A program made the translations under genes and the position numbers. Positions 52,466 through 60,605 of a stretch of 64,000 bases of DNA are shown here, piece after piece. This DNA comes from Mycobacteriaceae bacterium (lineage in GTDB: Bacteria > Pseudomonadota > Gammaproteobacteria > Burkholderiales > Burkholderiaceae_D). The notes below the pieces were generated by a model. That model was not told the origin of the DNA, did not search any database, and saw only the letters and a program-made list of their open reading frames with translations. Positions within the stretch are counted from its first letter, which is position 1; the number at the start of each line of letters is the position of its first letter. Location: the NCBI GenBank assembly GCA_903970145.1, contig CAJCHO010000104.1:26329-90328 (forward strand). The letters run 5' to 3'.

Positions 52466-54229
52466 TCAGAATCCCTGGGCGAGACCGGTGTTGCGACGCG
52501 GATCATTGGCGCCGTAGAAGCGGGCCGCGCCAACGGGCTCACCACCCAGGCTCGGCGCGCCGATGCTGATCGCCTCCAGATGGTTGGGGTCCTGCGGAGG
52601 TCCGAGCTTTTGCCCCTTTGCCTCGAGCAGGCGCGCCGTGTCGGGGTTGATCGCAAAGCGCTCGGCAAGGGTGACATCGGGCAACCACTGCTGATGGATA
52701 CGCGGCGCATCGACTGCCTCCTGCACATTCATCCCGAAGTCGATCATGTTGATGATGGTCTGCAAGACCGCCGTGATGATCACCGAACCGCCCGGCGTGC
52801 CCACGACCAGAACAGGCTTGCCATCGCGCTCAACGATGGTGGGGCTCATAGAACTCAAGGGACGCTTGCCCGCGGCTATCGCATTGGCCTCGCCCTGCAC
52901 AAGCCCATACATATTGGGTACCCCGACCTTGGCCGTGAAATCATCCATCTCGTCGTTAAGGAGGACCCCGGTTCCGGCCGGGACAACCTTGGCCCCGAAC
53001 CAGTCGTTAAGCGTGTAGGTCACCGAGACGGAGTTGCCAGCGGCGTCGACTACACAATAGTGGGTCGTGTTGCGGCCCTCGTGGGGTGCGACCCCCGGAC
53101 GGATATCGGCCGATACCCCGGCGCGCTCGGGATTGATTGCCGCGCGCAACTCGGCTGCATATGCCTTGTCGAGCAAATGGGTCAGCGGATTGGCGACAAA
53201 GTCGGGATCTCCAAGGTAGGCGTTGCGATCCACGTAGGCATGGCGCATCGCTTCGATCTCGTAGTGGAGCGCCTGTGCCGAGTGGTAGCCGAGCTGCGCC
53301 AAGGGATAGCCCTCGAGGATGTTCAGAATCTCGCAGATCGTCACGCCACCGGAACTGGGCGGTGGCGCCGAGATGATCCGGTAGCCGCGATAGTTGCATT
53401 CGATCGGGCGCAACTCGCGCACCGAGTACTGGTCAAGATCGGCTTGACTGATGATGCCGTGTCCGCGCCCGCTCGCCGCGACGATCTGCGCAGCGACCGA
53501 ACCCTTATAAAACCCGCTCGCACCGCGCTGACTCACGAGCCGCAAGCTTCGTCCAAGATCCCTCTGGTAGAGACGCTCGCCTGCCACGAAGGGACGGCCC
53601 TCCTTGAGGAAGATCGCCGCCGCAGCCGGGTCGCGCTTGAGGTCGGCAACCGTCGTGTTGAGGATGTCGATGTCGCCCTGCTCGAGTGTGAACCCCTGCT
53701 CGGCGAGGCGAATCGCCGGTGCAATGAGTGCAGCCCGGGGTAGTTTGCCGTAGTGGCTGCGCGCATATTCGAGACCGGCAACACTGCCCGGTACGGCAGC
53801 GGCGAGGTAGCCGATGGTGCTTAATCCCTCAAGCACGTCACCCTTGGCATCCAGGTACATGTTGGCCGTCGCCGCCAGCGGTGCCTTTTCGCGGAAATCG
53901 AGAAAAGTCTTGCGGCCATCGGCAAGCTCGATCGTCATGAAGCCGCCACCGCCCAGATTGCCGGCCGCCGGATAGACCACCGCGAGCGCGTAGCCGACCG
54001 CAACTGCCGCATCGATCGCATTACCGCCTTTTTTGAGGACATCGACCCCGACACGTGTGGCCAGTGCCTGGGCACTGACGACCATCCCGTGCTCGGCGGC
54101 TACCGGAGCGTCCGAGGCTGCCTTCACTGGCAGGCAGGTAAGCACCGTGCAACAGCCGAGGACCGCGGTGGCGAGGCGGCCCGTGCTTGTTGCAGCGCGA
54201 GGCGGACGAATCCTGCTTGGAAGGCTCAT
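52466..54229 (-). CDS. ggt: Gamma-glutamyltransferase
   Basis: A 587-residue periplasmic Ntn-hydrolase that cleaves glutathione and gamma-glutamyl peptides or transfers the glutamyl group. It has a signal peptide (about 1-38), the large-subunit blocks GGNAIDAAVAVGYALAVVYP and GNLGGGGFM, and the self-cleavage site at Thr388 in GRNTTHYCVVD, which becomes the catalytic N-terminus of the small subunit; the PLSSMSPTIV loop follows. Length and layout are typical. ATG at 54229 has GGAGA upstream. Along with the exported peptidases it supports peptide and glutathione scavenging. Confidence 0.93.
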   Translation of the reverse strand: MSLPSRIRPPRAATSTGRLATAVLGCCTVLTCLPVKAASDAPVAAEHGMVVSAQALATRVGVDVLKKGGNAIDAAVAVGYALAVVYPAAGNLGGGGFMTIELADGRKTFLDFREKAPLAATANMYLDAKGDVLEGLSTIGYLAAAVPGSVAGLEYARSHYGKLPRAALIAPAIRLAEQGFTLEQGDIDILNTTVADLKRDPAAAAIFLKEGRPFVAGERLYQRDLGRSLRLVSQRGASGFYKGSVAAQIVAASGRGHGIISQADLDQYSVRELRPIECNYRGYRIISAPPPSSGGVTICEILNILEGYPLAQLGYHSAQALHYEIEAMRHAYVDRNAYLGDPDFVANPLTHLLDKAYAAELRAAINPERAGVSADIRPGVAPHEGRNTTHYCVVDAAGNSVSVTYTLNDWFGAKVVPAGTGVLLNDEMDDFTAKVGVPNMYGLVQGEANAIAAGKRPLSSMSPTIVERDGKPVLVVGTPGGSVIITAVLQTIINMIDFGMNVQEAVDAPRIHQQWLPDVTLAERFAINPDTARLLEAKGQKLGPPQDPNHLEAISIGAPSLGGEPVGAARFYGANDPRRNTGLAQGF

Positions 54230-54884
54230 CGGGGACTTCTCCAGCAAGCTGGGTAGCACGCGCCGGGAACGCGCATCGAGCCCGTTTGCGGTGCGTTGGG
54301 GTGGGTAGCAGCGAGCCGAAGGCTCAGTGCGCGGGTTTGCGCATATTTACATGCCGATTCTCCGGTTCGCAAGCTAGGCTTGTTTGGGCAGACTCTGGGC
54401 TCGTCGCCGTCAATGCCGGTAGGTGCGCCTGGGTCCGTCGACACCGGAATCCGGACGCCCTGTGGTCGTGCGGTTGGGCGGCACGGTTCATGCTTTATTG
54501 ACAGTTCAGTGACGATTCGAAGAGCTAAACAAGGCACAGCGCCGTTTTTTCTTACCGCGCTTTTGCCCAGTCCCGGAATCGTTCTGGTTTTTCTATCAGC
54601 GGAGGTTCATGAAATGGGCTTGCCCAACGGCCATCGGCGCATGCGCACGCGTGCACGCATTTGCAAACTCATTGGCGCACGAGCGCCCGACCCAAAACCC
54701 CTCATCACCCTCTCAGAGGCGCTGCCAGCGCTACCCCGCGGCAAGGTCTCATCCATATTGGTGCCGTCGTTGCACCAATATGGGGCGAACTGTTCGATGA
54801 CCTCGTAAACATCGCCAAACTGGAAAGCTGCCCCCTCCTCCTGCCTTAACAGCAAAAAATTTAATTCTTCAAAAAGGGATCAAC
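54230..54884. other. Intergenic regulatory stretch upstream of the TonB-dependent receptor
   Basis: About 650 bases between divergent ggt and the receptor gene. A forward frame of 170 codons runs through it but has no ribosome binding site and codes for nothing I can recognise. A perfect TTGACA at 54498-54503 has no good -10. A strong inverted repeat sits at 54753-54783. The receptor's purine-rich AAAAAGGGA lies just before its ATG. Confidence 0.45.
54753..54783. repeat. 12-base inverted repeat upstream of the receptor gene
   Basis: CCATATTGGTGC and its perfect complement GCACCAATATGG flank a 7-base loop. It lies about 100 bases before the receptor start codon, in the position of an operator or an RNA control hairpin. 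No T-run follows, so termination is unlikely. Confidence 0.5.
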
Positions 54885-57356
54885 ATGAACAAGTCAGTCC
54901 ACCGCCTCAGCGTGATCGCTCTGCTGCTCAACTCTGGAGCCCTTTTTGCGCAAACGGCGCCTGCTCCGGCCGACGGCCCAACTGGCGACACTTCTGAAAA
55001 GGTGATCGTCACAGGTACCCGTCAGACGGGCGTCAAGGCAGCGGACAGCGCGGAACCGGTGCAGATCGTTCCCGCCGCGGCCCTCATGCGGGTCGGCCAA
55101 CCTGACCTTATCCAGGCACTGTCGCAAAATCTGCCGTCATTCACTGCCCAGTCCTTTGGTTTCGATACTTCCAATCTGACGCTTTCCGCTGCGCTGCGCG
55201 GATTGAATCCGAACGACACCCTGATACTGATCAATGGCAAGCGTCTGCATCCGACCGCCAACCTCGCTGTCGATAACGAATCACCTTTCCAGGGCGCCGC
55301 TGCTCCGGACTTGAGCTTCATACCCGTGAGCGCGATCGACCACGTTGAAATCCTCACTGACGGTGCAGCGGCCATCTACGGCACTGACGCGATCGCCGGC
55401 GTTATCAACATCATCCTGAAGTCGAATTACAGCGGCGGCAGTCTGTCGGCCAATAGCGGCGCTTACATGGATGGCGGAGGATTTACCAAGGATGCATCCG
55501 CCAACTTCGGATTCCAGCCGCTTGAGGATTCTTTCCTGAACCTGACTGCCGAAACCAAGACCCATGAGCACAGCGATCGCGGCGGTATCGATCCGCGCGT
55601 GATCGACTCGCAGTATTCCTCGACGAATGTGGCGAGCAATCCGAACGTGGTCAACTTTCCAGGCTATCCCTACAACAACCAGATATCCGGGGACGCGCAG
55701 TACCGCCTGACGACATTGACCTTCAACGCCGGCATCAATCTTGGCGGCGGCCTTGAAGCCTACGGCTTTGGGCAATACGGCGAAAAGAATGGCGCAGGCT
55801 ATGAGAACTACCGACTGCCGAGCGTCGCGCCAACGATCTATCCGAACGGCTTTAATCCCAGCGAGACACTCGACGAGAAGAGCCAGACCTGGACTTTCGG
55901 GATCAAGGGCAAGGATTTCGCCGGTTGGAACTGGGACGCCAGTACGACCTACGGCAGTGATGACGATCAGATCGGCGTCATCAACACGATGAATCCGAGC
56001 TTTTTCGCGCAGTTCGGTTATTCGCCGACGAATGTAAGTGCGGGTGAATTTCTGGGGACCCAGTGGACCAACAATCTGGATATCACGCGTGAATTGAATG
56101 TCGGTCTCAGTGAACCAGCGACCCTCGCCTTCGGCCTTGAAAATCGCCGCGAGACCTACGAGATCGGCGCCGGCGACTTCGCATCGCGATATGGCAGCGG
56201 TACCCAGTCATTTCCCGGCTTCACCGAGACCGACGCGGGCGTCCATGACAGAACCAGTAACGCGATCTATGGGGACTTCATTTTCGATCCAATTCCCAAG
56301 CTCTCCATCGACACCGCCATCCGCTATGAGCACTACACTGACTTTGGTGACGCGACTGTCGGTAAGGTCACGGGTCGCTACGACATTACGCCAACCTTCG
56401 CCCTGCGCGGTACGATTGCAACGGGATTCCGTGCTCCGACCCTGGCCGAGGAGTATTACTCGTCGACCAATGTCTCACCGACTAGCGCCTTTGTTCAGCT
56501 GCCACCGAACTCGCCCGGCGCCAAACTGGTTGGCGTAGACGGCCTGAAGCCTGAAAAATCCGACAATTTCAGCTTCGGATTCATCGCCCAGCCGGCGCCG
56601 CACATGACCTGGAGCGTCGACGCTTACCAGATCGATATTCGCGACCGGATCGTAGGCAGCGGTGCGATCTATAGCTTTATCAGCGGAACGAACATTACCT
56701 CCCCGGCCGTTACGGCCGCGATCACAGCTAATGGCAATATCCTTCCAAGCGGCAACGGCGTTGTGCAAAACGGCATCGAGATTTTTACCAACGCCGCCAA
56801 CACCAAGACTAGCGGTCTTGAGTCGGTGTGGAGCTATTTCACCAATCTGGACGCAATGGGCAAAGTAGACTGGTCAGCGGGGTTGAATCTGACGACGACG
56901 ACCGTCACGAAGATCAATCAGGAACCACCTGAGATCGCGCCCCAGCCACTGCTCAACATGGAAGCGATCTCGGATCTGACGAGCGTTTTTCCGAAGTTCC
57001 GTCTCAATCTGGGAGCGCTCTATACGCTCGGACCCTGGTCGGTCAATGTGCGTGAGAACATCTACGGGCCGACCCATGAAGACGATGTGGGCGAGAACGG
57101 AACAACCTTCTACCGGAACTACATCAACACCTCTGCCACCACCGATCTTGAGGTCGCCTACAAGATCACCAAGCACACCACCATCGCTGCCGGTGCCAAC
57201 AACCTGTTCAACACCTATCCCGACAAGTTTAGCTCCGCTTACTTGGCTCAAGAACGTAAGGCCAATGACAATGCTGCGGTCAGCCTATACCCGCTCTTTT
57301 CACCATTCGGCATCAACGGCGGCTACTATTATGCAAGACTGACCTACACGTTCTAG
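54885..57356 (+). CDS. TonB-dependent outer-membrane receptor
   Basis: An 823-residue outer-membrane protein with a signal peptide (IALLLNSGALFAQ), a plug domain (EKVIVTGTRQTGVKAADSAE, LRGLNPNDTLILINGKRL, then the DAIAGVINIILK segment) and a 22-strand barrel ending in the aromatic C-terminal signature ARLTYTF. The TonB box probably lies in EKVIVTG near residue 40. Such receptors import iron chelates, vitamins, sugars or other solutes with ExbBD/TonB energy. Substrate cannot be read from sequence, but the three enzymes immediately downstream point to an amine or amino-acid-like compound. AGGGA precedes the ATG. Confidence 0.9.
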   Translation: MNKSVHRLSVIALLLNSGALFAQTAPAPADGPTGDTSEKVIVTGTRQTGVKAADSAEPVQIVPAAALMRVGQPDLIQALSQNLPSFTAQSFGFDTSNLTLSAALRGLNPNDTLILINGKRLHPTANLAVDNESPFQGAAAPDLSFIPVSAIDHVEILTDGAAAIYGTDAIAGVINIILKSNYSGGSLSANSGAYMDGGGFTKDASANFGFQPLEDSFLNLTAETKTHEHSDRGGIDPRVIDSQYSSTNVASNPNVVNFPGYPYNNQISGDAQYRLTTLTFNAGINLGGGLEAYGFGQYGEKNGAGYENYRLPSVAPTIYPNGFNPSETLDEKSQTWTFGIKGKDFAGWNWDASTTYGSDDDQIGVINTMNPSFFAQFGYSPTNVSAGEFLGTQWTNNLDITRELNVGLSEPATLAFGLENRRETYEIGAGDFASRYGSGTQSFPGFTETDAGVHDRTSNAIYGDFIFDPIPKLSIDTAIRYEHYTDFGDATVGKVTGRYDITPTFALRGTIATGFRAPTLAEEYYSSTNVSPTSAFVQLPPNSPGAKLVGVDGLKPEKSDNFSFGFIAQPAPHMTWSVDAYQIDIRDRIVGSGAIYSFISGTNITSPAVTAAITANGNILPSGNGVVQNGIEIFTNAANTKTSGLESVWSYFTNLDAMGKVDWSAGLNLTTTTVTKINQEPPEIAPQPLLNMEAISDLTSVFPKFRLNLGALYTLGPWSVNVRENIYGPTHEDDVGENGTTFYRNYINTSATTDLEVAYKITKHTTIAAGANNLFNTYPDKFSSAYLAQERKANDNAAVSLYPLFSPFGINGGYYYARLTYTF

Positions 57357-57423
57357 GCTCCAAACGGGATCGCGGCCTGAGCCTGCCACGATCCATGGTC
57401 TCGAAGGTAAATTTTGCAACCAG

Positions 57424-57455
57424 CCCCATGCAGAGCCTGCATGGGGTGCTTTTTT
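57424..57455 (+). terminator. Intrinsic terminator between receptor and amine oxidase genes
   Basis: CCCCATGCA and TGCATGGGG form a perfect 9-base stem with a 5-base loop, followed within three bases by six T residues. It lies 68 bases after the receptor stop and only 17 bases before the ATG of the amine oxidase. It should end most receptor transcripts, or act as partial read-through control of the downstream enzymes. Confidence 0.8.
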
Positions 57456-57471
57456 ATGTAAGCGCCAATTC

Positions 57472-59046
57472 ATGATCACACGCCGGGCACTTTTTTCAAT
57501 GGTCGGCAAGGCGGCCGGCGGCACGGCGATGTACCACGCAATGACTGCGCTGGGCTTCGCGGCGCCCTCACCGTATGCCGGGCCGATCAAGCTCGAAGGT
57601 GCCCCCAAGGACACCAGCATCCTGATCCTCGGCGCCGGCATCGCCGGGCTGGTAGCGGCGCTTGAGCTGCACCGCGCCGGATACCGCGTCAAGGTTCTCG
57701 AGTTCAATCAGCGTGCCGGTGGGCGTGCCTGGACTTTGCGCGGTGGCGATGAATACACCGAGCTTGGTGGCGCAAAACAGCACTGCGAATTCGAGCCCGG
57801 TCTGTACCTGAATCCGGGGCCGTGGCGGATCCCCTTTCACCACACCGGGATGATCGACTATGCGCACCGCCTGAAGGTCCCACTGGAACCCTTCATGCAG
57901 GTCAATTACAACGCTTACCTGCACTCGAGCAAGGCCTTCGGAGGCAAACCGCAGCGCTTTCGTGACGTCCAGAGCGATTACCACGGACACGTCGCCGAAT
58001 TGCTCGGCAAGGCCGTTCGCAAGCGCGCCCTTGATCATGAAGTCAGCAAACAGGACCGCGAAGCGCTGCTCGAGTCGCTCAGGGATTGGGGGGCGCTCGA
58101 TAAGCACTACCGTTACGTGAAGGGCCCCGAATCGAGCAAACGACGCGGCTATGCCGTCTTGCCCGGCGGGGGTCTGATGCCCGCCGCAGAGCCCTCGACG
58201 CCGATCGATCCAAGCGAGCTGCTGCAATCCAAGCTCTGGCGCATGCTCTCGGCCGGAAATGAATACGAGCACCATTCGGCGATCTTCCAGCCAGTCGGCG
58301 GCATGGACCAGATAGCGTTGGCGATGTATCGCGAGGTCGCGGAATTCGTGCAGTTCGGAGCCAAGGTCACCAAGATCGACCAGGACGGCGCCGGAGTAAC
58401 AGTGACCTACCTCGACAGCAATGATGCGGGTAACTCGCACCAGATCAAGGCCGACTGGTGCCTGTGCACCATCCCCCTGTCGATTCTCAGCCAGCTCGAC
58501 ATCAATGTCGGGCCCGACATGCGCGCGGCGATCGCTGCAGTTCCCTACGAAGGCTCGGTCAAGGTCGGACTGCAGTTCAAGCGGCGTTTTTGGGAAGAGG
58601 ACGAAAACATCTATGGCGGGATTAGCTATACCAACCTGCCGATCCAGATGATTTCATATCCCTCAACCGGTTACGGCTCGCCCGGCAGGGGCGTGCTGCT
58701 GGGCGCCTACGTATGGGGCCCCAATGCCTTCGAGTTCACTTCGATGACGCCCGAGCAACGCATATCGATGGCGCTCAAGTTCGGCTCGCAACTGCACAGC
58801 CAGTACCAGAGCGAATTCGAGACCGGAATCGCGGTCGGTTGGCATCGCGTACCGTGGACCAACGGCTGCTTTGGTACGTGGACCGAGGCAACGCGCGCCA
58901 AGCACTACAAGAATCTTTGCCAGATCGACGGGCGCATTGCGCTGGCAGGTGAACATGCGTCGATGATCCCTGCCTGGCAGGAAGGTGCGCTGCTGTCTTC
59001 GCTCGACACCATCTCGCGCATGCACGCGCGCATCCGATCCGCCTGA
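57472..59046 (+). CDS. Tat-exported flavin monoamine oxidase-family enzyme
   Basis: A 524-residue FAD enzyme of the monoamine/L-amino-acid oxidase family. The twin-arginine leader (TRRALFSMVGKAAGG) suggests Tat export in folded form. The FAD-binding fold begins LILGAGIAGLVAALEL (GAGIAG 54-59) with LEFNQRAGGRAW; the C-terminal FAD contact GRIALAGEHASMIPAWQEGA is also present. It should oxidise an amine or amino acid to its imine. In NicA2, a related enzyme, a cytochrome c rather than O2 is the electron acceptor; here a cytochrome c gene follows 33 bases downstream. The substrate is unknown. Ribosome binding site is weak. Confidence 0.85.
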   Translation: MITRRALFSMVGKAAGGTAMYHAMTALGFAAPSPYAGPIKLEGAPKDTSILILGAGIAGLVAALELHRAGYRVKVLEFNQRAGGRAWTLRGGDEYTELGGAKQHCEFEPGLYLNPGPWRIPFHHTGMIDYAHRLKVPLEPFMQVNYNAYLHSSKAFGGKPQRFRDVQSDYHGHVAELLGKAVRKRALDHEVSKQDREALLESLRDWGALDKHYRYVKGPESSKRRGYAVLPGGGLMPAAEPSTPIDPSELLQSKLWRMLSAGNEYEHHSAIFQPVGGMDQIALAMYREVAEFVQFGAKVTKIDQDGAGVTVTYLDSNDAGNSHQIKADWCLCTIPLSILSQLDINVGPDMRAAIAAVPYEGSVKVGLQFKRRFWEEDENIYGGISYTNLPIQMISYPSTGYGSPGRGVLLGAYVWGPNAFEFTSMTPEQRISMALKFGSQLHSQYQSEFETGIAVGWHRVPWTNGCFGTWTEATRAKHYKNLCQIDGRIALAGEHASMIPAWQEGALLSSLDTISRMHARIRSA

Positions 59047-59079
59047 GCGCGGCGCAATCACACCAGGAAGCCGCCAACC

Positions 59080-59508
59080 ATGGGGATCGAGAAGTCCGCT
59101 CCGACAAAGTCCTTAGGCCTCATCGGCCTGCTGCTGCTTGCGCTCGTCGGCGTGCCACACACGGCGTTCGGCGCTGACGACGCAACGCCGCCCGTTTCTG
59201 CCGGTTGGTCGTTCGACGAAAAAACCGGCGAGAGCCTGTATCGGGGAATCTGCCAGGCCTGTCACATGGACCAGGGCCAGGGTGCATCGACCGGGGCGGG
59301 CAGCTACCCCGCCCTGCGCGCCAATCCGCGCCTCGCTGCTGCCGTCTATCCGGTCTACAACATCCTGCACGGGCGCAACGGCATGCCCGCGGTCGGCAAT
59401 TTCATGACCGATGAACAGGTCGCCCAGGTAGTCAATTACGTCCGCAGCCACATGGACAACCACTATAGCGACGAAGTTACTGCTGCGATGGTTAAAAAGC
59501 TGCGCTAA
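59080..59508 (+). CDS. Exported cytochrome c, likely electron acceptor for the amine oxidase
   Basis: A 142-residue class I cytochrome c with a signal peptide (LIGLLLLALVGVPHTAFG) and heme motif CQACH (58-62). The sixth ligand is probably the Met in GMPAVGNFMTDEQVA. It lies between the amine oxidase and RidA genes on the same strand, with short gaps and its own AGGAAG site, so co-transcription is likely. The most economical role is taking electrons from the upstream flavoenzyme to the respiratory chain. Confidence 0.85.
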   Translation: MGIEKSAPTKSLGLIGLLLLALVGVPHTAFGADDATPPVSAGWSFDEKTGESLYRGICQACHMDQGQGASTGAGSYPALRANPRLAAAVYPVYNILHGRNGMPAVGNFMTDEQVAQVVNYVRSHMDNHYSDEVTAAMVKKLR

Positions 59509-59561
59509 GCTTCTCGCCTGCGCACTGCTGTGCGAATTGCCCACAACCAAATCGAGGGTCG

Positions 59562-60059
59562 ATGATGAGAGTCTCCCGAATTGCATTACTGGCGGCCTGT
59601 GCCGCATTGGGTGCTTGCGCCCAGACCAGCGAGGTGACGCGCTACAAGATTCCGAACTCCGACTTCCCGATCGCGGCAGCCGTCGAGGTTCCCACTAACC
59701 GGGCCGTCATCTATCTGAGTGGTGCGGGTCCCAGTGTCATCGACAAGAACGCGCCGGCCAATACGATCGCCGCCTTTGGCGACACCAAGACCCAGACCAT
59801 CAGCGCGCTCAATTCGATTCGCGCTTCGCTACAGCGCATGCACCTCGACATCAAGGACATCGTCAAGATGCAGGCCTTCATCGTTGGCGATCCGGCGAAA
59901 GACGGCAAGATGGATTTCGATGGCTTCATGGAGGGCTATCGCCAGTTTTTCGGGACTGCGGATCAATCCAATCTGCCGGCGCGCTCGACCATGCGCGTGG
60001 CCGGGCTGGTCTCGCCGGGCTGGCTGATCGAGATCGAAGTCACCGCGGTTCGCCCTTAG
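59562..60059 (+). CDS. RidA-family lipoprotein
   Basis: A 165-residue YjgF/RidA protein carrying a lipoprotein signal: the hydrophobic run ends LGAC (Cys at about residue 19). The RidA core shows RAVIYLSGAGPSVID, HLDIKDIVKMQAFIVGD and the conserved Arg in ARSTMRVAGL, expected to bind a substrate carboxylate. RidA hydrolyses imines and enamines made by PLP or flavin enzymes; here it would act in the periplasm beside the flavin amine oxidase. It ends the three-gene set (gap of 53 bases to the cytochrome). GAGGG precedes the ATG. Confidence 0.85.
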   Translation: MMRVSRIALLAACAALGACAQTSEVTRYKIPNSDFPIAAAVEVPTNRAVIYLSGAGPSVIDKNAPANTIAAFGDTKTQTISALNSIRASLQRMHLDIKDIVKMQAFIVGDPAKDGKMDFDGFMEGYRQFFGTADQSNLPARSTMRVAGLVSPGWLIEIEVTAVRP

Positions 60060-60076
60060 CAAACCCGGCAACGCGC

Positions 60077-60108
60077 CTCGACTACGAACTGGGAAGTTCG
60101 TAGTCGAG
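60077..60108. terminator. Strong hairpin overlapping the stop codon of the convergent DUF3224 gene
   Basis: CTCGACTACGAACT and its perfect 14-base complement flank a GGGA loop. The hairpin starts 18 bases after the RidA stop and encloses the TAG stop of the convergent DUF3224 gene. It lacks a T-run on either strand but is placed to end both transcripts. Confidence 0.5.
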
Positions 60109-60483
60109 CGTGTAGAAGTGCTTGCCTGATTCGATCCGAATATCGAGCGTTCCGGAGATTCCGGCGAGTTCCGCCAGGCCCGAATCAGGCACGATTGTCA
60201 CACGCAGTTCCGGCGCGCCGCGATTCATGATGCCCCTGTGCAGCAGGGTGAATGAGCCGCTCTTGCCGCCCAGAGTCCCGGTGACCCGCTCGACCGCGAC
60301 GTAACCCGCCGATCCCTTTACGCTGGTCCCCGCGATAAGCATCTCACCCTGCGAGGTCGCCACAAGATCACCCGTAAAGGTCTTGTCGATACTCATGCGT
60401 GCGCGCTGTTTCTCGGGGTCCTCGCTGGCCAGAGTCAATGGTACGAGGTTGACTTCGAAACTTCCGCTGGCACTAAGCGTCAT
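60082..60483 (-). CDS. DUF3224 protein
   Basis: A 133-residue protein of the DUF3224 family, probably a beta-barrel (allene-oxide-cyclase-like fold). Typical blocks are ARMSIDKTFTGDLVATSQGE, GSAGYVAVERVTGTLGGKSG and SGLAELAGISGTLDIR. Function unknown. ATG at 60483 has AGGAG 7 bases upstream; the longer reading frame is not needed. The last codons form a strong hairpin with the DNA around them (see 60077-60108). Confidence 0.83.
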   Translation of the reverse strand: MTLSASGSFEVNLVPLTLASEDPEKQRARMSIDKTFTGDLVATSQGEMLIAGTSVKGSAGYVAVERVTGTLGGKSGSFTLLHRGIMNRGAPELRVTIVPDSGLAELAGISGTLDIRIESGKHFYTLDYELPSS

Positions 60484-60605
60484 ATCGCGCTCCTGTATCC
60501 GGCAATCACATGGAGACGCCATTCACGCATGCTGGCGTCAGGGCGTCAAGCGATTGACAGGCTGCGCGGACACAAGCGATCGTGCCCGCGCCTCGCTCTG
60601 ATCAA

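Noticed and set aside
54498..54503. Perfect TTGACA upstream of the receptor
   Set aside because: No acceptable -10 at 16-18 bases, so I do not call a promoter.
54296..54808. Forward frame of 170 codons before the TonB receptor
   Set aside because: No start signal, no hydrophobic or domain pattern, and it runs through a clear inverted repeat.
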